From positions 4,154,001 through 4,218,000 of the forward strand of contig CP064985.1 in assembly GCA_016699675.1 (NCBI GenBank): 64,000 nt of DNA, given 5' to 3'. The position numbers and the translations under genes are program-made. The notes beneath the pieces are model-generated. The model made no database searches. It was not told where the DNA came from and worked only from the letters and a program-made list of their open reading frames with translations. How positions within the stretch are numbered: the first letter of the stretch is position 1; each line of letters starts with the position of its first letter. Shown here in pieces: positions 15,846 through 23,264 of this stretch. This DNA comes from Austwickia sp. GTDB taxonomy: Bacteria > Actinomycetota > Actinomycetes > Actinomycetales > Dermatophilaceae.

Positions 15846-16889
15846 TCAGGGCCGCCGCACCTCCGCCCAGGCCAGGTCCGCGGCCCCGATCAGGCCCGCG
15901 TCGGGCCCGAGCTGCGCGGCGACGATCTTGGCCTCGGGACGATAGCCGCGTCCGGGCAGCCGCCGCCGGAACGTCTCCGTGGCGGGCCCGATCAGCAGAT
16001 CACCGGCCGCGCTGACGCCGCCGCCGATGACGAAGAGCCCGACGTCGAGCGCGGCCGCCAGGTTGGCCAACCCGACGCCTAGCCAATGACCGACCTCGGC
16101 GAGAAGCTCCACCGCCGTGGGGTCGCCCTCTTGCGCGGCTGCGGTGACCAGCGGCCCGCTGAGGGGTCCCTCGTCCGCGCTCAGCCGGGCCGCCAGGTCG
16201 GTCGCCATCGGCGAGCCCGCGTCGATCATCGAGCGGGCCTCGCGCACCAGCGCGTTGCCGCTGGCGTACTGCTCCCAACACCCCCGGTTCCCGCATTCGC
16301 AGCGCTGCCCGTCCGGCACCACCTGCATGTGCCCGAACTCCCCCGCGATCCCCCACCGGCCGCGTTCGACCCGGCCGTCCCGCAGAATCGCCCCGCCGAT
16401 GCCGGTGCCCAGCGTGATCATCACCATGTCCTGCTGGCCCCGCGCGGCCCCGAAGCGCCACTCCGCCCACGCGGCCGCGTTCGCGTCGTTGTCGACGAAC
16501 AAGGGGGCACCGATCCGGTCGCGCAGGGCGTCCCGCAACGACTCGTTCCGCCAGGACAGGTGCGGGGCGAACAGCACCGTCGCTCGGTCGCTGGAGACCC
16601 ATCCCGCGGCACCCACGCCGACGGCCTGGACCTGCTCCGTGGCCTCGGTGGTCGCCTCCAGCTCCCGGACCACCGCCACGATCGTGTCCTCGACGACCCG
16701 CGGGCTCGTCGAGCGGTCGGGCGTCGCCCGCCGGGCGCGGCGCAGGATGCGTCCGGAGGCGTCGACGACCCCCCCGGACACCTTGGTGCCACCGATGTCG
16801 ATCCCCAGCGCGACGTCCACGAAGTCCTCCGCTCCCCGGTTCTGCGCCGAGTCTGCACCCGGTCGCAGCTTCCTCCGGATCCGCATCAT
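15846..16889 (-). CDS. glkA: ROK-family glucokinase
   Basis: A 347-residue ROK sugar kinase that phosphorylates glucose with ATP. Seen: GIDIGGTKVSGGVVD near 29 (phosphate 1), FVDNDANAAAWAEW near 130 with the catalytic Asp, TLGTGIGGAIL, EFGHMQV, and the zinc motif CECGNRGCWEQYASG. The C-terminal FVIGGGVSAAGDLL helix is also typical. It corresponds by position to the glucokinase next to a DUF5304 gene in Streptomyces. The ATG overlaps the stop of the upstream gene (TGATG), so the two are translationally coupled. An internal GTG (VDVALGIDIGG) would trim about 24 extra N-terminal residues and cannot be ruled out. Confidence 0.93.
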   Translation of the reverse strand: MMRIRRKLRPGADSAQNRGAEDFVDVALGIDIGGTKVSGGVVDASGRILRRARRATPDRSTSPRVVEDTIVAVVRELEATTEATEQVQAVGVGAAGWVSSDRATVLFAPHLSWRNESLRDALRDRIGAPLFVDNDANAAAWAEWRFGAARGQQDMVMITLGTGIGGAILRDGRVERGRWGIAGEFGHMQVVPDGQRCECGNRGCWEQYASGNALVREARSMIDAGSPMATDLAARLSADEGPLSGPLVTAAAQEGDPTAVELLAEVGHWLGVGLANLAAALDVGLFVIGGGVSAAGDLLIGPATETFRRRLPGRGYRPEAKIVAAQLGPDAGLIGAADLAWAEVRRP

Positions 16890-17509
16890 GACAGCTGGGT
16901 GGGCTCCGACGCGTCGTGGACGGGAATCCGGCGGACCGGCGAACGACGATACGACACCACCCGCGGCGGCCCCGCGGCCAATCGGTCACCCTCCGCCGCG
17001 GGGTCGAGGTCATCGGTCGCCGGGGGATCCTGCGGGCTGCCGCCGGCCGCCAGCAGCCGCGACAGCAGTCCGCCCACCAGGTCCATGCCGCCGCGGGCGA
17101 CCAGCCCGGCACCGGCGAGGATCTCCGAGAGCGCCGCCGGGTCGGGCCGCGGCGCGTCGGCGTGCAGGTGCGGTGGTTCGGACGCCTCGGCGCGGCCCCG
17201 GCCCGAGGAAGCGCCGGCCCGCGCCGTACCGTCGGCTGTTTCCTGCGGCCCAGGCTCGCCGCGGTCGCCCGGTTCCCCTGGCCCCGACGGCTGCCGCGAC
17301 GACGTCGACTCCCCCGACGCGCCGTCCACCGGCTCCACCCGCCGCAGCACGTCCTGGAGCGCTGCCGCGAGCAAGCGGGCCTCCCGACGCACCTGAGCCC
17401 GCGGTTGCGCCGCGGCGTCGCCGTCATTCTGGATGTCGGTGTCGACGGCCATGTCGTCGTCGACCAGCGCGTCGGCGGCGCGGGTGGACGGGGTCGGCTC
17501 GGCGTCCAT
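16886..17509 (-). CDS. DUF5304-like protein between the ArsA-like and glucokinase genes
   Basis: 207 residues, mostly charged and low-complexity. A short conserved helix VRREARLLAAALQDVLRRV near 38-57 is followed by a long Pro/Glu/Gly-rich stretch. A second hydrophobic helix, ALSEILAGAGLVARGGMDLV near 127-146, precedes an acidic tail. Position between an ArsA-like ATPase and glkA matches the Streptomyces DUF5304 gene, which is why I use that name; the match is by context more than by sequence. The ATG at 17509 follows GGAGGGG closely. The earlier in-frame ATG at 17533 overlaps the upstream gene by 11 bp. Function unknown. Confidence 0.65.
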   Translation of the reverse strand: MDAEPTPSTRAADALVDDDMAVDTDIQNDGDAAAQPRAQVRREARLLAAALQDVLRRVEPVDGASGESTSSRQPSGPGEPGDRGEPGPQETADGTARAGASSGRGRAEASEPPHLHADAPRPDPAALSEILAGAGLVARGGMDLVGGLLSRLLAAGGSPQDPPATDDLDPAAEGDRLAAGPPRVVSYRRSPVRRIPVHDASEPTQLS

Positions 17510-17522
17510 GTCCCCTCCGAAG

Positions 17523-18584
17523 TCATCTCTCACGGCGACGCCACGCTCCCTCGCGCAGGACGGATTCCACCTCGAGGTAGGTCCCGTCGAGGCTGGCCCG
17601 CACCGGGATGCACCGGCGGACGACCGCGGGTGGCTGAACCAGGTGCGGGACCCCGTGGACGGTCACCACGAGGTCCTCGCCGCGGTGATCGACCTGGACG
17701 TCGGACGCTCCCACCCACGGCAGCGGCACCCGCCAGGTGAGGTGGTCGGCCGCCCGCGACAGCACGCACGGCGTGGGCCCCACCTCGTCGAGCGTGGCGA
17801 CGATCCGCGCCATGAGGCGATCGGCGTCCGGCAGGAGTCTGCCCCGGTCGTCGACGGGCCAGGAGGTGGCGGCGGCGGGGGTGAAGGGAGCCCAGTCGTA
17901 CGCCGGGGCCAGCGCGCCACCCCCGATGATCAGTCCCGGCGACACCCCGGACAACAGGAGAGGGGGCACCGCCCGGCGGACCTTGGCCGGGGCCACCGGC
18001 CCCTCCCCCGCGACGACGTGCAGCAACGTGTCCGGCGCCCGCAGCACCTCGAGCGCCGCTTCGAGGGCGTCCAGCCACCGCGGGACGGCGTGGGCCGCGG
18101 TGGGCCCGATGAGCCGCGCCCCGAGGGCTTGCAGCCCCAGCATTCCCCGCAGCGCGAACGGCACCCGTGTCGCGGCGGCCAGGAACTTCCCGGCGAGTCG
18201 CAGGTCCCCCAGGTCCACCACCAGCACGTCCGTGGCGGCCACCGCCTCGCCGAGCGAGACCAACGCGGTCAGGACGTCGGCACCCGGCAACCGCCGCCAC
18301 TCCTCGGCCACGTCACCGTCCCCGCCGAAGCGCTCGATCGTCGAGGCCAGCACCGCGTCGAGGTCGCCCCAGGGGGCCGGCTCGGCCAGGTCGACCACGG
18401 CGTACGAGGGGTCCGTGCCCGCCAGCCGCGCCGTCGAGCCGTCGTCGCCGACGCAGGCCAGCGTCACCGTGGGCCCGGCTTCCTGGGGCGCCGTTGCGGG
18501 GTTGCCAGCGAGTCCCGCCGCCAGGGCGGCCGCCATGCTGCTCACCCCGGACCCGCCGGGCCCGGTGAGCAGATGGGTACGCAC
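17523..18584 (-). CDS. ArsA-like (SRP/MinD-superfamily) protein with a degenerate P-loop
   Basis: 353 residues starting MRTHLLTGPGGSGVSS: the deviant Walker A of ArsA/Get3 (GPGGSGKTT) is recognisable, but the lysine is valine (V14). The body keeps the superfamily pattern: DVLVVDLGDLRLAGKFLAAA (switch-like), LRGMLGLQALGARL, and SPGLIIGGGALAPAYDW. The C-terminal about 90 residues form an Hsp20-like beta domain (WRVPLPWVGASDVQVDHRG, then DLVVTVHGVPHLV), as in many actinobacterial ArsA-like proteins. Without the lysine, ATP hydrolysis is doubtful. It is in a leftward run with SRPBCC genes and glkA, a neighbourhood shared with Streptomyces and Mycobacterium. Not an arsenite pump by context. Confidence 0.82.
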   Translation of the reverse strand: MRTHLLTGPGGSGVSSMAAALAAGLAGNPATAPQEAGPTVTLACVGDDGSTARLAGTDPSYAVVDLAEPAPWGDLDAVLASTIERFGGDGDVAEEWRRLPGADVLTALVSLGEAVAATDVLVVDLGDLRLAGKFLAAATRVPFALRGMLGLQALGARLIGPTAAHAVPRWLDALEAALEVLRAPDTLLHVVAGEGPVAPAKVRRAVPPLLLSGVSPGLIIGGGALAPAYDWAPFTPAAATSWPVDDRGRLLPDADRLMARIVATLDEVGPTPCVLSRAADHLTWRVPLPWVGASDVQVDHRGEDLVVTVHGVPHLVQPPAVVRRCIPVRASLDGTYLEVESVLREGAWRRRER

Positions 18585-18591
18585 GGTGGGC

Positions 18592-19035
18592 TCAGCCCTC
18601 GCAGCGCTTCTTGAGCCCGCCGAGCGCGCCGGACACGATCGACTTCTCGGCCTTGCGCTTGATCATGCCGAGCATGGGGATCTTCAGATCGACGCCCAGC
18701 TTGTACACGACCGAGGTGCCGTCGCCGTCGGCGGCGAGCGTGTACGAGCCGGTCATGTCCTTGAGCACATCGCCGCGCACCAGGGTCCACGAGACGACGC
18801 CCTGACCGTCCTCGGCCAGATCCCAGGTGTACTCGAGCACGTAGGTGTCCTGGAAGACCCCGGCGTCGATCGTGAACTCCACCTGCTCGGGGTAGTCCGC
18901 CTCGTCGGTCGACAGGACGGTCACCGTGCGCATCTGCGGGGTCCACTCGGGGTAGGCCTCCACGTCGGCGATCACGTCGGAGACGGTGCCCGGGTCGGCG
19001 GCGACGCGGATGCTGGATTCGGTGAAGTCGGCCAT
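18592..19035 (-). CDS. SRPBCC-family (START/polyketide-cyclase-like) protein
   Basis: 147 residues with a helix-grip fold: an N-terminal strand MADFTESSIRVAADPGTV, then DVIADVEAYPEWTPQMRTV, and a C-terminal helix KIPMLGMIKRKAEKSIVSGA. These are the standard parts of polyketide cyclase/dehydrase-like SRPBCC proteins that hold a hydrophobic ligand. No catalytic residue is assigned. It lies 7 bp from the ArsA-like gene start, and its homologues are carried beside ArsA-like and fadD15 genes in other actinobacteria, suggesting a role in lipid or membrane metabolism. Confidence 0.88.
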   Translation of the reverse strand: MADFTESSIRVAADPGTVSDVIADVEAYPEWTPQMRTVTVLSTDEADYPEQVEFTIDAGVFQDTYVLEYTWDLAEDGQGVVSWTLVRGDVLKDMTGSYTLAADGDGTSVVYKLGVDLKIPMLGMIKRKAEKSIVSGALGGLKKRCEG

Positions 19036-19083
19036 GCGTCGAAACCTACCGAACCAGCCCCGCCAAGACATCCGCTCGCGGGA

Positions 19084-19548
19084 TCACCCGTCGTCGCCGA
19101 GGGCCCGGACGGACTGACCGCCCTCGAACGACCACGTCCGCCGATGCGGCTCCAGCGCGTCCTTCACCGCGGTGACGAACCGCTTCCAGCGCCGAACGTG
19201 GGCCAGTTCCACGGCCCGGGCGCGCTCCGTCGTACTGGCCCGCACGTAGTGATGCACGATCGCGCCGTCCCACCACGGTTCGATCCACACCTCGAACTCG
19301 CCGGCGAGGACGCCCTCGACGGCCCAGATGGCGCCGAGCGGCCCCCGGTCCACCAGGATCCGCGCGTTGACATGGGGCCACACGGTGGCGACATTGCGCG
19401 GATCGGTGAAGACCTGCGCCAACACGCTCGGCGCCGCGTCGATGAAGGTCTCGTCGACGATGTCGACCCGACGGGGCTGGGCAGGACCGCTGCGCACGCC
19501 CTCCAGCATGCGCCAAGACGGCGCCTTTGGGCGCATCGGGGCGCTCAC
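19084..19548 (-). CDS. Second SRPBCC-family protein
   Basis: 154 residues. After a loosely conserved N-terminus the SRPBCC pattern begins at RRVDIVDETFIDAAPSVLAQ, with FTDPRNVATVWPHVNARI. The C-terminal helix carries LAHVRRWKRFVTAVKDALE, as in proteins paired with fadD15-type synthetases. The GTG at 19548 is the longest start; the ATG codons at 19536 and 19509 are also possible and no ribosome-binding site decides between them. It is divergent from the acyl-CoA synthetase gene by 89 bp and ends 48 bp from the first SRPBCC gene, so the two are probably paralogues in one transcript. Confidence 0.8.
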   Translation of the reverse strand: MSAPMRPKAPSWRMLEGVRSGPAQPRRVDIVDETFIDAAPSVLAQVFTDPRNVATVWPHVNARILVDRGPLGAIWAVEGVLAGEFEVWIEPWWDGAIVHHYVRASTTERARAVELAHVRRWKRFVTAVKDALEPHRRTWSFEGGQSVRALGDDG

Positions 19549-19637
19549 CCGGCGCGACTCGTCCCGAACCGGCAGCGACTATGGTGACTAGTCAGTAACG
19601 TAGGCGGCTCAGGCAAGGGTGCCGCTCAGGAGGGTTC

Positions 19638-21467
19638 ATGCGCGAGAAGTCCGTCCCCGTTGTCACGAAGTCCACTGAGTCCCACCTGGGCATGATCGTG
19701 GCGAGAAACGCCCGACTCGAACCGGAGAAGGTCGTCTTCAGCCGCCGCTCGCCGGGATCAGACGTCTGGGAGGACGTCACCGCCCGGCAGTTCAACGACC
19801 AGGTGCGGGCGCTCGGCGCCGCGTTCCGGGCGACCGGGCTGCACTGGGGCGACCGGGTCGGCATCATGAGCCGCACGCGCTACGAGTGGACCCTCACCGA
19901 TTTCGCGCTGTGGACCGCAGGCCTCGTGGGGGTCCCCATCTACGAGACCTCCTCGGCCGATCAGGTGCGCTGGATCCTGGCGGACAGCGGCGCCCGGGGG
20001 GTGGTCGTCGAGACGACCGAGCACCAGCAGCTCGTCGAGTCCGTGCGCACGGACTGCCCGGAGCTGGCCCACGTCTGGCAGATCGACGCCGGCGACCTGG
20101 ACCGGCTGGCTGCCGAATCGCATGACGTCGGCCCGCTGGAGGAGGCCGCGGCCCGCACCACCTCGGCCGACCTGGCCACGATCATCTACACCTCCGGCAC
20201 CACCGGCCGCCCCAAGGGGTGCCAACTCACCCACGCGAACTTCCTGGAGCTGTCGGCGAACGCCATCGAGACGCTGCCGGAGATCACCCGCCGCAGCGAC
20301 GCCTCGACGCTGCTGTTCCTGCCGCTGGCGCACGTGCTCGCCCGGTTCATCCAGGTGCTGGCCGTGGACGCCCGCTTCCGGATCGGGCACGCCCCGGACA
20401 TCAAGACGCTGCTGCCGGACGTGAGCTCCTTCCAGCCGACGCTGCTGCTCGCCGTGCCGCGGGTGTTCGAGAAGATCTACAACTCCGTCGACCAGAAGGC
20501 GGTCCTGGAGGGTCGCGGACGGATCTTCCGCATGGCCGCGGCCACCGCGATCTCCTACAGCCGGGCCCTGGATCAGGGCTCACCGTCGGCGCTGCTCAAG
20601 GCGCGGCACAAGCTGTTCGACCTGCTCGTCTACGGCAAGCTGCGGGCCGCACTGGGCGGCTCCTGCGAGTACGCCATCTCCGGCGGGGCGCCCCTCGGCG
20701 AGCGGTTGGGTCACTTCTTCCGCGCCGCCGGCGTGACGATCCTGGAGGGCTACGGGCTCACGGAGACCACCGCGCCGACCAACGTCAACACCCCCAGCTT
20801 CAACACGGTCGGCACCGTGGGTCAGCCCCTTCCCGGCACCTCGACGCGCCTCGCCGACGACGGCGAGCTGCTGGTCAAGGGGATCGGGGTCTTCCGGGGC
20901 TACTTCGGCAACCCCGAGGCGACGGCCGCGGCGTTCACGGACGACGGGTGGTTCCACACCGGCGACCTCGGCGCGATCGACGACGCCGGCCGGCTCACCA
21001 TCACCGGGCGCAAGAAGGAGATCCTCGTCACCGCGGGTGGCAAGAACGTGGCTCCGGCACCCCTGGAGGACATGATCCGGGCGCACCCGTTGGTGTCCCA
21101 GTGCATGGTGATCGGCGACCAGAAGCCCTTCATCGCGGCGCTGATCACGCTGGACCCCGAGATGGTCCCCCTGTGGGGCAAGGCGCACGGGCTCGAGGGG
21201 CTCACCCTGGAGGCGGCCCGCACCGACGAGACCGTGCGGGAGCACCTGCAGATGGCCGTCGACCGGGCCAACGAGCGGGTCAGCCGCGCCGAAGCCATCC
21301 GCAAGTTCGCCATCCTGGACGGCGACTTCACCGAGGAGTCCGGGCACCTCACGCCCTCGCTCAAGGTCAAGCGCGCCCTCGTGCTGAAGGACTACGCGAT
21401 GGCCATCCACGAGCTGTACGCCGAGTCACGCGGGCCGGCGTCGCCGCCCTCACGGTCCGGTTCCTGA
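19638..21467 (+). CDS. fadD15: Long-chain fatty-acid-CoA ligase (FadD15 type)
   Basis: A 609-residue adenylate-forming enzyme that activates long-chain fatty acids through acyl-AMP to acyl-CoA. The AMP-binding P-loop YTSGTTGRPKGCQLTHAN is near 177-194; the A5 motif GYGLTETTAPTNVN lies near 373, the A7 TGDLG near 441 and the A8 TGRKKEILVTAGGKNVAP near 457. ACS-type LACS enzymes of this length (about 600) have the same order. GGAGG lies 5 bases before the ATG. It overlaps the convergent metallopeptidase gene by 18 bp at the 3' ends. In the M. tuberculosis block the counterpart is Rv2187 (fadD15). Confidence 0.94.
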   Translation: MREKSVPVVTKSTESHLGMIVARNARLEPEKVVFSRRSPGSDVWEDVTARQFNDQVRALGAAFRATGLHWGDRVGIMSRTRYEWTLTDFALWTAGLVGVPIYETSSADQVRWILADSGARGVVVETTEHQQLVESVRTDCPELAHVWQIDAGDLDRLAAESHDVGPLEEAAARTTSADLATIIYTSGTTGRPKGCQLTHANFLELSANAIETLPEITRRSDASTLLFLPLAHVLARFIQVLAVDARFRIGHAPDIKTLLPDVSSFQPTLLLAVPRVFEKIYNSVDQKAVLEGRGRIFRMAAATAISYSRALDQGSPSALLKARHKLFDLLVYGKLRAALGGSCEYAISGGAPLGERLGHFFRAAGVTILEGYGLTETTAPTNVNTPSFNTVGTVGQPLPGTSTRLADDGELLVKGIGVFRGYFGNPEATAAAFTDDGWFHTGDLGAIDDAGRLTITGRKKEILVTAGGKNVAPAPLEDMIRAHPLVSQCMVIGDQKPFIAALITLDPEMVPLWGKAHGLEGLTLEAARTDETVREHLQMAVDRANERVSRAEAIRKFAILDGDFTEESGHLTPSLKVKRALVLKDYAMAIHELYAESRGPASPPSRSGS

Positions 21468-22850
21468 GGCCAGGGCGCGCACCCGCGTCGCCCAGGCGGT
21501 CCGCAGGTCGCTCAGGTCCCACCCGGTCAGCTGCCGGAGGGGATCGAGCAGGCCTGCGGCGCTGGACCGTACGTCGGACGCCGTCAAGGCCAGCCGGACC
21601 AGCGCGGCCTCGCCTGACCGTTCCGCAATGATCCGGCAGGCCAGCAGGCCCGCGGCGTAGGCGGCGGCCCGGTCGTCGTACGCCATGGCCTCATCGGTCG
21701 GCGGGCGCCCCTCGACGCCCGTCCCTGACGGTGTCCGTGAGGGTGTCCCTGCGCCTGCGCCTGCGCCTGCCCCGGCCCTTGCCTGCGGCCCGATCGGTGC
21801 AGCGCCCTCCGGGAGCACATCGTCCGCGAGCACATCGGGCAGCGCGCCGGGTACCACGCCGCGGCGCCGGACCTGCCGGATCAGGGGCGCCGCGACCGCC
21901 GCCTCGGCGAGCGGCTCGTCCGCGTACGCCACGTACTCGCAAAAGCCCTCGTCAAGCCACGCCGGACGCTCCGGGCCGCCCTCCCGGCGCAGCGACACGT
22001 GGGTCACCTCGTGGGTCAGCACCACGCGCCGGCCGGCGGGGCTCAGGTCCGACCACAGGGCCGGATTGACGACGATCCGGTCGCATCCGATCGCGCGCCC
22101 GTCCGCGATCGGCCCGACCGTGGCGGCGGGCACGCCGGTGACGGGTCCGGTGAGCGCCGCCCACCGGGCGAAGGTCTCGGCTCCAGCGGGCATGACCACC
22201 ACCGCGCCCAGCCCGCGCCGTCCCGTGATCCGGCGTACCGGGTCGACGGCCCGCTCGGCGAGCAGCCAGAGGTCGGACGTCGCCTCGGCACCCACGCCGA
22301 CCGCCACCGCCTTCTCGCCGCGGCGACCGACCGCGCCGGGCTCCTCCCACGGGAACACCGGTGGATCCCGGCGCCGGGGCGGCAGAGTCGTCGGTTCCCA
22401 GTGGGTGACGGCCGAGGCCGGCGCGATGTCGAAACCGGCTACGGCGTACCGCAGTTCGCTGGCCAGCACGCCGTCGACCAGGGTCGCCCCGCCGTACTCC
22501 ACTCGGCGGATGCCCATCGCCCGCATCACGTCGTACGCGGCCTCGTCCTCCCGGGCCGCACCCGTCGCCACCGGCACTGCCGAGGTGCCGACCCAGTCCG
22601 CGCGATCACCGCGCTCGTAGGCGGCGGCGCGCGACCGCAGCGCCGCTTCCACCGCACGATCTGCCGACCCCGCGTCGGCCCCGCCGGGCCGGCCAGTCGC
22701 CCTCGTCTCCTCGGCGCCCGGGTCGTCGAGCAAACCCCCACCGCAACCGGACGCACCCGCAGCAGCGGCGACGGCGCCCACGACCGCTGCGACGCCCCGC
22801 AGCACCTCGCGCCTGGACGGCGGCGGCGAGGACTGCCGCGCCTCCTCCAT
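21450..22850 (-). CDS. Exported gluzincin-type metallopeptidase lipoprotein
   Basis: 466 residues. The N-terminus has a twin-arginine-like SRREVLRGVAAVVGAVA segment running into a lipobox-type ASGC, so it is probably a Tat- or Sec-exported lipoprotein. The zinc motif HEVTH near 279 is followed about 20 residues later by WLDEGFCEYVAY, giving the HExxH...E signature of the MA clan (gluzincins). An Ala/Gly/Pro-rich insertion (about 360-395) includes GAGAGAGAG. The N-terminal half (about 60-170) looks like an NTF2-like fold (VEAALRSRAAAYERGDRADW). The substrate is unknown. It ends inside the last codons of fadD15 on the opposite strand. Confidence 0.82.
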   Translation of the reverse strand: MEEARQSSPPPSRREVLRGVAAVVGAVAAAAGASGCGGGLLDDPGAEETRATGRPGGADAGSADRAVEAALRSRAAAYERGDRADWVGTSAVPVATGAAREDEAAYDVMRAMGIRRVEYGGATLVDGVLASELRYAVAGFDIAPASAVTHWEPTTLPPRRRDPPVFPWEEPGAVGRRGEKAVAVGVGAEATSDLWLLAERAVDPVRRITGRRGLGAVVVMPAGAETFARWAALTGPVTGVPAATVGPIADGRAIGCDRIVVNPALWSDLSPAGRRVVLTHEVTHVSLRREGGPERPAWLDEGFCEYVAYADEPLAEAAVAAPLIRQVRRRGVVPGALPDVLADDVLPEGAAPIGPQARAGAGAGAGAGTPSRTPSGTGVEGRPPTDEAMAYDDRAAAYAAGLLACRIIAERSGEAALVRLALTASDVRSSAAGLLDPLRQLTGWDLSDLRTAWATRVRALASGTGP

Positions 22851-22878
22851 CCGGTCATGCTAGGCCGCCGGTGCGTCC

Positions 22879-23097
22879 TCATCCGACCATCGCCGCCTCG
22901 TCGAGCATGGCGACGAAGCCTTCGGCGACCTCGGCGTCCACCAGCCCGGCTCGGACGAAGGCCTCGACGGCCTGCATCTCGGCGCCGTCCAAGCAGACCT
23001 CCCCGGGTCTAGGCGGTCCGATGGTCAGGAGCACGCCGACGGCGCAACTGGCGCACGCCCGGCCCCGGACGGGGCAGCCCTCGCAGTCGACCAGCAT
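22879..23097 (-). CDS. Small cysteine-rich protein
   Basis: 72 residues beginning MLVDCEGCPVRGRACASCAV, so two cysteine pairs (CxxC and CxxC) plus one more cysteine, then a hydrophobic strand and an acidic helical C-terminus (AVEAFVRAGLVDAEVAEGF). The cysteine pattern suggests a metal-binding knuckle, zinc or iron-sulfur. Similar DCPVRGxxCxxC small proteins occur in many Actinobacteria, but I do not know a function. The ATG at 23097 follows GGAGGAG by about 6 bases and is better than the upstream GTG/ATG. It is divergent from the exonuclease gene. Confidence 0.78.
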   Translation of the reverse strand: MLVDCEGCPVRGRACASCAVGVLLTIGPPRPGEVCLDGAEMQAVEAFVRAGLVDAEVAEGFVAMLDEAAMVG

Positions 23098-23234
23098 GTC
23101 GCTCTCCTCCACTCCGACCGCCTTCACCAGCGGGTTGGCTGACGTTTGCCCGTCACCGTATGCGGACCCTCCGACAGAGCTGTGAGCTGCGCAAACATGA
23201 GCAAGCGGCCAGGCATCCGCGCTGCTGCCATGGG

Positions 23235-23257
23235 TTGTCGGTGGCGAGACCTACCGT
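23235..23257 (+). promoter_or_regulatory. PafBC/RecA-NDp-type promoter for a leaderless exonuclease mRNA
   Basis: TTGTCGGTG, eight bases, TACCGT: an exact match to TTGTCRGTG-N8-TAnnnT. The -10 hexamer ends 7 bases before the ATG at 23265, so transcription should start at or next to that ATG, giving a leaderless message. There is no Shine-Dalgarno sequence, in agreement. Confidence 0.8.
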
Positions 23258-23264
23258 CCCGACC

